Source of the DNA: Panopea generosa
Taxonomy: Eukaryota; Mollusca; Bivalvia; Adapedonta; Hiatellidae
DNA: 64,000 nt
Assembly: GCA_029582155.1 (NCBI GenBank)
Contig: CM055907.1
Span: forward strand, 15,093,974 to 15,157,973
Reading direction: 5' to 3'
Part shown: one piece after another, positions 57,282 to 64,000 of the stretch
Layout of the letters: every line of letters begins with the position of its first letter
How positions within the stretch are numbered: position 1 is the stretch's first letter
Made by a program: the position numbers and the translations under genes
The notes under the pieces: generated by a model
What the model was told of the DNA's origin: nothing
Databases searched by the model: none
Seen by the model: the letters and a program-made list of their open reading frames with translations, nothing else

Positions 57282-57970
57282 AGTGCAAAAAGGTGTTTTG
57301 TTTTCATACATGGATACCTTATTGTACTGATGGAAAAACCGACATGGAAATAATGAAGGAATAACGATTAACTAGTACTAAATGTGTCAGCGTATGACCT
57401 ACATTTCATTTTTTTTTTCTTTGAAGAACAAACGCTAACAATTTATTAATTTCATGACATACATAAACTTATAGAAACCCTTATTTGATTTGTTTTTTAG
57501 ATAATTTACATCGATTGTGAAACACATTTTGAGGACTATGAATAAATGGAGTAGCATTCCACAGCATGAAAAATTTATACCATAATACAAGAAAATGGTG
57601 AAAGGCTCACTTGTGTACCTATCAATTACCTATCAATTTTTTGCCCCACCAGGTTGGCGGTGGAGAGAGGGGTAGGGTTCAGATTTCTGAATAGTTGAAT
57701 AGATTTCCTCCCTGGAGAATTTGACAAAATTGTCAATATCATTCCCAGGGATAGGAATTAAACAACAAATTTAGAATTGGGAGAAAAAACATTAATTTTC
57801 AATACAGTATTTTGGAGATTCCATGACTTACAATATAATGAGCTTGGAACTTAATCACTATATAACTATATAAAGAATGGTTGGTCACCATGGTCACAGA
57901 GGTCATAAATACAATTTATGACCCAAAGAAGCATGTGCAATGTTTTCATTCTAATATTCATTATTCCACA
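57282..57970. other. No feature seen (57282-57970)
   Basis: AT-rich, no recognisable repeat or coding segment. Confidence 0.4.
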
Positions 57971-57971
57971 A

Positions 57972-58252
57972 CTCGCATGCGGAAGGTTGTGGGTTCGATC
58001 CCCGGCCGAGTCATACCAAGACTTTAAAAATAGTACTAGAGGCTTCCTTGCTTGGCGCTTAGCATTTAGAGGACAGTTCTAGGTCTGGTTGGCCCGGTGT
58101 CAGTATAATGTGACTGGGTGGGGTATCATACCATGTGTCTGCGGCATGAAACTCCAGTGTAACAGCGCTTAGAATACTGTCTCAAGTAGACACTGTCGCG
58201 ATATGACTGAAAAATTGTTGAAAGCGACGCTTAACACCAAACAACAACAAAA
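57972..58252 (+). mobile_element. SINE family A, copy 8 (head-truncated)
   Basis: Starts inside the tRNA-like head at CGCATGCGGAAGGTTGTGGG with B box GGTTCGATCCCCGGCC. Complete to the 3' end CGACGCTTAACACCAAACAA, CAACAAAA, showing the family's (CAA)n tail. Confidence 0.9.
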
Positions 58253-58261
58253 ATCATTATT

Positions 58262-58500
58262 CAAACACTGAGGTCTGGAGTTCGAATCACCCCTGAACAC
58301 AACCACTGTGATGATTGATACACAACTTTGTATCTAATGGTCATTTGTCTCTCACCGCTGAGTCAAGTGGTAAAGTTATCAGTTAGATGGGTGTGTCTGA
58401 GTACTGGATAACCTTCCAGGTTCCCAGGAAACAGTGGTTATGTTAACGGATCATCTGTCAGCTCTTGATGGGGGGGGGGGGGGGGGGATGGCGCTCACAG
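58262..58500 (+). mobile_element. SINE family D, copy 7 (head-truncated, poly-G insertion)
   Basis: Begins GGTCTGGAGTTCGAATCACC and runs to GTCAGCTCTTGATG. There an 18-nt G run replaces the usual GCATAAAAAT before GATGGCGCTCA. Confidence 0.8.
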
Positions 58501-59249
58501 GGCTGGAAAATACCACACGTCCGCTCACCATGACAAGTGAACTTTTGGTTAGGATAAGTAAGATTTAAGAAAATGACCTTAATATTTCCTTGATTTTCAG
58601 CATTCAATTAAAAATGTTGAAATGGGGAGGACGAGTCGATTTTATAAGAAACTTCAACCCCTGGCTCAATATATTCAAATAATCAAACATGATTCATGAA
58701 TACATTGTTAGGAGCCATAGTTATGTATATGTATACAGCTTTTAGCTGTACATTACTTGCATACATAATGTGGGTCATTTAAACAATTGGGTGCATTGCA
58801 ATCATGACTAATTACACCCCCCCCCCCCCCCCCACCACAACAGCAACAAAGTTATACCATACCTTGGCTATAACCATGGTTAATAATTATAAACATCCCC
58901 AAAATTTCCCCCTTAATACCCCATATTCAATTCCCTTCGGAGAGCCTCAGTGTTTTTTTTACTTCTTTTTTTTTTATTTCAAACAGTCAGCAATGCATAA
59001 AACAGGGGAATGACCTTGACACAGACAAACTGACTTGTAAACATGAACTCTGAAATCTCATCTGAACGTTTATCTAGCTTTGTGGCAATGGGCCAGGACA
59101 ACAAAGCAATTAGACCGAAATAATTTCTCAAGTCTATAGTCTGTTTCTGAATATATAATGAGATTACAAGGGTGTGTATCGATTGAGAGCAGCAATAAGA
59201 GAGATTGCATTTAAGTGGGGAAAAGGGCAATAGGACAACTGGCTGAATG
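58501..59249. other. No gene seen (58501-59249)
   Basis: A C-run with (CCA)-like sequence occurs at 58817-58840. The short ORFs on each strand are not recognisable. Confidence 0.4.
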
Positions 59250-59577
59250 AAGTTGTTGTAAGGTGTTGTATGGTATTTAGACTGTCTTTGAAACAATATT
59301 TTAGTTATAATGCAACAGTGTCCGATTGAGACAGTATTCTTAGAGCTGCTGCACTAAAGTATCATGTCACAGACACATGGTACGATACCCCACCCAGTCA
59401 CACATTATACTGACACTGGGCCGACCAGACCTATCCTAGAACTATATCCTAAATAATGAGTACCAAGCCAGGAAGCTTCAAGTACCATTTTTCAAGCCTT
59501 CGTTATGATCCGACTGGGGATCAAACCCACGACCCTCCGCATGTGAGGAGGATGCTCTACCGCTAGACCACCACTGA
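59250..59577 (-). mobile_element. SINE family A, copy 9
   Basis: Full length with intact head order (GGTGGTCTAGCGGTAGAGCA, GGGTTTGATCCCC) but a noisier body, including a small duplication GACCTATCCTAGAACTATAT. One of the older copies. Confidence 0.85.
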
Positions 59578-59885
59578 AGAAACGAAAACTAGCTGTGTAT
59601 GAAAGTAAAAAATTAAATTATTGTATAATTATATAATAAATAATAATAAATAATTCGTCCTATTGGTGCAATAAGGTACCAATTGTATATGAAATAAGAA
59701 GGCACTTGGTACCTTTTTGCACCAATGAGGCCATCCATATGCTGTTTCATGACATGAGCAGAGTATATGACTGTGTGTGCACATGTTTTGAAGTGCAAGA
59801 ACAGTGTTCATTGATGCCATAAGGTGTTTGTTCTTAGTTGTGGTGATTGCGGGCACATTCAAGATATTGTTTTGCTTCTTTGAAT

Positions 59886-60175
59886 AATTAGCATCATTTC
59901 TGTGCCATTGAAGGTGAACAGACTATCAGGTAATCTAACCGCTCTTTTTTGCTGGGATCCTGGAAGATTAAACAGTACTTAAGCACACCCATCTTTGCAA
60001 GTAACTTATAACTTCCCCCACTTGTATCAGCGGTGAGAAACAAAGACCATTAGAAACAATGTGATACATCAATCATCACGGATACTGTGGACGGGCAGGG
60101 ATTCAAACTCATAACCCCTGCATTGATAGTCAGACGGGCTAGTGACTGAGCTACTGACGGACCCAGCCTATCTAC
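59886..60175 (-). mobile_element. SINE family D, copy 8
   Basis: Minus-strand head GTCAGTAGCTCAGTCACTAG, ATGAGTTTGAATCCCTGCCC, body GATGATTGATGTATCACATT and CTTGCAAAGATGGGTGTGCT. Moderately diverged. Confidence 0.8.
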
Positions 60176-60349
60176 CAGTAACACATTTCTTATGTGCAAT
60201 GTTGACATTCTTAAGTATTTTGTGAGAAATTTATTGGTAAACATTCTCACATATACATTTTGGACCAAACGCGGCTAAAACCCACAACAGTAGCGAGAGT
60301 TAACTGTTCAGGGAGTATAGCAACTTAGACCGCTAAAGTATTATCACAC

Positions 60350-60647
60350 AGCCGGGTCTGATTAGCTCAGTCGGTTACCCGTCTGACTATCAATCCATGG
60401 GTCGTCAGTCGAATCCCCAGCCCGGCAACAGTCTCTGTGATGATTGATATACGACATTGTGTCTCATTACCATTCGTCTCTCACCACTGATTCAAGTGGG
60501 AAAGTTATCAGTTACTTGCAGAGACCGGGTGTGCTCGAGTACTGGTTAATCCCAGGAAACAGTGGTTAGGTTAACTGGTCGTTTGTTAGCTCTTGATGGC
60601 ATAAAAATGACGCTTAATATTCAATCAATCAATCAATCAATCAATAT
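60350..60647 (+). mobile_element. SINE family D, copy 9, with (ATCA)n tail
   Basis: TGATTAGCTCAGTCGGTTAC, CAGTCGAATCCCCAGCCCGG, body GATGATTGATATACGACATT, CAAGTGGGAAAGTTATCAGT, GGTTAGGTTAACTGGTCGTT, GGCATAAAAATGACGCTTAA, and about six CAAT units. With copy 4, the best representative of the family. Confidence 0.93.
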
Positions 60648-61766
60648 TACCACAAAGAGGATGATCCTGTCTGAAGTTCAAATTTCATTATTTGTTTTGT
60701 ATTCAAGCTCAAATTTAACAGCCGGTTCTGTAAAATATTTTATCTTACATTTATCCAACATTTTGAGATGACATGAAAACACAGTGAAAATCTAAATGCA
60801 AATTTTTCGTAGAATGATACTAAAATATAGTTCATAATCATCGTCAATTTTGGCACAAACTGCTAAAATACACACTGTAGCGTACTGTAATACCCATTAC
60901 TCAGCCGGAAATGATTATGTACTATTGCTGTTACTTAATGTTTATAAATACAGAAAGTTTCACTTCATGATCCAGTCACAATGACCTTTGATCTACAAAC
61001 TACAAACAGAATATAAGATGACAGTCTAATGTTGAGAGCATTTCACTTGATGTTATACATGGCAGTCAGTGCACGTATTCATCATTCCCGGGATCTGCTG
61101 AGCACTTTAACAGTACTCGCCACACATCTACTGATCCACGCAATTAGGCACTGCTGACTACTTTCCAACATGTCCTGAGGTGGGAGATTTACAGCTGTAG
61201 AACAAGACTGGCAGGATGGGGATTTAAACTAACAACCCCCTACATTAAAAGTCAGACCCGTTACAAACTAAGATGTAAGCATGAGTGTTAATATTATAGT
61301 ATAATATTATGTTTAAAAATTGAACAGCATGCATTCTGTGTGACTCTACTTTGATTAAACAATGCCAGTGTTTTTTCCTGCCATTTTGGGAAGATGACCC
61401 ATACCCTTGGAATTGGGAATTTTTAGCAGCATTTACATTAATATTGTAGAGATTTTGCATTAAATATATTAATTTTGTTCAACTTCATAAAAATTTGTAC
61501 ACTTGCTTCTCTGGCCATTTAATTAAAGGAATATGTCATACTCGATTCAGAATGGGGAAATCTTGTTTATTTTATCAAGGAATTATAGCAAGTTTTAACT
61601 TACAATTATTGAAGCTTTTAATTGGGAATTTTAACCACTCATTTGGGAAAAAAAGATACTTATTGCCATTGGGAATATGACCCAATAACGGCTATAAAAA
61701 TGTCCCAAAAAACACTGAAGGCGCAATTAAGTTTAGGTCCAATATTGGTCGTCTAGTTTTAAACTT
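60648..61766. other. No gene seen; a very degraded SINE D-like trace at 61070-61275
   Basis: 61070-61275 keeps only order-preserving hints (GGGATTTAAACTAACAACCC, AGTCAGACCCGTTACA) of a minus-strand family D copy. The rest has no recognised content. Confidence 0.35.
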
Positions 61767-62509
61767 ATTTACTGTGAAACAAGTTCTTACAACTTAGAAA
61801 AATCACGTTCGAGGACTACCTGGGTAGAATCAGTAGAGATGTACGTGCAATGTGTCACTGGTGCGGCACAGATATGATTCTGCTGGAATATCATGTACAG
61901 CGACAATCCCATGTTTCATTTTGAAATACAATCTGGTATCTAGAAAATTATCAATAATGTGACAGAAAAAAAAACGTAACCATCTTGAGCATGCAGTATA
62001 ATTACGCTAGGTAAAAAGCAGCTCAGCAACCAAACAGGAGCCATTTATGAAAGAATGCACTACATTTACAGGGTCAGTAAGCTTTCAATTTGATGCGACA
62101 GTGTTATTATAAATAATTACATGTTTGGAAACCAGACATATATCAAATTAAAGAGTAATGGGTATCTAAACTGAACCTTGAGTTTAAACAAACAACAAAA
62201 AACAAACAAAAATTTCTGGAGAAAAAAACCCAACCAAAGACAGTTTAGTAAGTATGAAAACTGATTCTATAGGACACAAATTATGCCCCCCGCCTCTCTG
62301 CCTCCTTTATACATAACGTTAGCACATTTTACCAGAAATCAAATCAAAAAGGGTCCATAAATCCTGTGAAGCTGACAAATGTTGAACTTGACCTGTATTT
62401 TAAAATTATACAGCATTCATCAAATATTAATAAAAAAACGTAACATATGATCTCTTTCAGAAGTTACTAATCAGAAACCCCGATCTCTTTGACCCAAACC
62501 AGAGCTGCC

Positions 62510-62688
62510 CGGTAAAAACTAGGTTTTTAGTTGCGTCAGTACATACCACAGTACTTTTACTGTCTCCCCCCCCCCCCCCCCCCCCCCCGGCAGTTTCTGT
62601 GACCAAGTGTTTACGGAAATTACCAAAGTGATAAGGTATTATTTTTGTGTCTGTTCACTTTAGAGAGTATCATTTTGACTTTTTATAT
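62510..62688. repeat. Dispersed repeat Q, copy 2
   Basis: Collinear with 38330-38500 and interrupted by a 23-nt C run. Confidence 0.5.
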
Positions 62689-62838
62689 AGGATTAAATTC
62701 ATTTTTTGTGGCTTTTATGCATGTGTATAGAATGTCGAATAACGAACAAATGAAGTCCAAAGGACTTTATGTCAGATTTGTGCGTGATTCGACATTCTTT
62801 ACACATGCATAAAAAACACAAAAAATGAATTTAATCCT
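62689..62838. mobile_element. 150-bp palindromic element
   Basis: The left arm AGGATTAAATTCATTTTTTG, TGGCTTTTATGCATGTGTAT, AGAATGTCGAATAACG is repeated in inverse on the right with about five differences. The arms are about 65 bp. The centre GAAGTCCAAAGGACTTTA is itself a small palindrome. Confidence 0.92.
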
Positions 62839-63556
62839 TATAATTCCAATAATGATGATTATATTTAATTTGAGGCTCCTCAAGTGAATGAAAAAACATA
62901 ACAAAAATAATTATACGCTGCAAAGTAAACGCATAAGAATACATCACCTCTGTCCTAGTTAACATTAAGTTCTCTAGATCTAATATCCAGCAATATTGTA
63001 ACGGATATTGTTTCCATTATTAGATTAACTCTGTAACATAAGTTGGTTTATTGTAAAATGATGAAATATTTTGCGGTTAAAAAATTAAACAAAAATTAAA
63101 CACCCGCCTGTCTCGATTTAGACAAATAAAAAATAAATAATTCCTCGAAATACCCATACAGTGTAGATGCTGTCATCATTTTTTAGTTTTTGTCTACACG
63201 CTTGTTTTTATAAAATGTGTCAATATTTACAAAGGTCATATCAATCCACGCTCATTCATCAAGAATCCAAATTTGGAACATTTTAAACCACTTTTACGTG
63301 CAAGGTTTGTGTATTTACATTGTCTCACGCTCGTGTGCTTCTGAACTTCAACTACATGTACATGTTTTTATTTCATTTTTCCTCTCGAATAAATTGGTCT
63401 GTGGAAATGTTTGTCAACGAAGAAAACAGCTAGGACTAGATCTAACATTTACAGAAACATGTAAGAAATATATAACCTATGTCAGTTCTTTGTTTCTCAA
63501 CTCAGTTATTGAATATGGTGTCTGAGCTCAATTGGGAACCTTTACCTTATAAATAT
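62839..63556. other. No gene seen (62839-63556)
   Basis: The ORF at 63217-63525 (+) has no recognisable domain, signal or homologous neighbour. Confidence 0.4.
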
Positions 63557-63752
63557 AAGAGTTGTCAGAAGACAACAAAGCTTGCCTAAAAACTCACCAC
63601 CCATGCAAAGATTGAGATTGGTCGCAAACACCAAAACTTAAACGCAACTAAACGCAAAAGTTTAACCTGGGTGTCTTCAGACGATGCTGATGACACCGCC
63701 GTGGTCATGGCAATAGTTCTCATGGACAATCGTCCCAACGAGCTAAAAAGTA
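63557..63752 (+). repeat. Repeat H, internally deleted copy
   Basis: AAGAGTTGTCAGAAGACAAC, AAAGCTTGCC (5' end, also at 23465), then AAGTTTAACCTGGGTGTCTT, CATGGCAATAGTTCTCATGG and GAGCTAAAAAG (3' end, as at 40200). It gives both termini of the family in one short element. The termini lack obvious TIRs. Confidence 0.65.
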
Positions 63753-64000
63753 TAAGCCCACTTAAAAATACTGTTTATGACAAATACCTGTAGGTAAGTT
63801 TTAAAATATTATTACAACTGGCAGGCCCCTTTAAATTTAATCGTCTGGGAATCTTTTAAAAAAAATTTTTTATTTTTAAGTAATATTAATGCTACATTAA
63901 GTTAATTTACCCATAGAAAACCCACTAAACAGTCCGAGTGGAACACAATTTTTTAGTTTTTTTTAAGTTTCGTCATAATTTTGTTTTGGAGCCAAAAGTC

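Noticed and set aside
60350..60440. Functional tRNA genes at the SINE heads (families A, D, E)
   Set aside because: A and B boxes are present but the acceptor and anticodon stems do not pair consistently, and each is followed by a SINE body. They are tRNA-derived SINEs.
63217..63525. 102-codon ORF near the right end as a gene
   Set aside because: No recognisable domain, no supporting splice or promoter context; composition like other random AT-rich ORFs here.

Overview
This is a eukaryotic (animal) window with low GC and many repeats. The only protein-coding gene I can support is the C-terminal part of a TBL1X/TBL1XR1-type gene (transducin beta-like 1, the F-box/WD40 exchange factor of NCoR/SMRT corepressor complexes), on the minus strand. 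Eleven coding exons run from 48667 down to the stop codon at 27390. Every visible boundary is GT..AG, and the codon phases agree across all ten introns inside the window. They encode about 371 residues, covering the whole WD40 propeller. The LisH/F-box-like N-terminal exons were not found and probably lie beyond position 64000. The many tRNA-headed SINEs, the TIR elements and the tandem blocks with TGACCTTGACC are of the kind that fills mollusc, and especially bivalve, introns. I therefore infer a bivalve or related mollusc, but the sequence does not prove this.

Layout. 1-27389: gene-poor DNA downstream of the gene. It holds three large tandem arrays (76-bp units at 985-1975, about 310-bp units at 12890-14240, 58-bp units at 15891-17369), several tRNA-derived SINE families, MITEs, and a diverged repeat pair (12020-12640 and 17610-18326). 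27390-48667: the TBL1-like gene. Its introns carry SINEs, TIR elements, a 1.3-kb element with nuclear-receptor half-sites, a minisatellite built on one exon's own splice acceptor, a transposon inserted in that minisatellite, and a 27-bp tandem array. 48668-64000: probably the start of a large upstream intron, or 5' flank, with more SINEs, a second half-site element nested in another repeat, long poly-C/poly-G runs and a 150-bp palindrome.

No ribosomal RNA, convincing functional tRNA, CRISPR array or intact transposase/reverse transcriptase ORF was seen. The most unusual items are: (1) about 26 tandem copies of a 3' splice site directly upstream of the real acceptor of a TBL1 exon, split by a DNA transposon flanked by TAAACA; (2) a strictly 76-bp satellite that matches the tail of a tRNA-derived SINE lying beside it; (3) two dispersed elements that together carry eight perfect DR0 sites of AGGTCA type; (4) a 58-bp minisatellite with higher-order repeats. 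Repeat family letters used below (A-R) are my own labels. All similarities were judged by eye.
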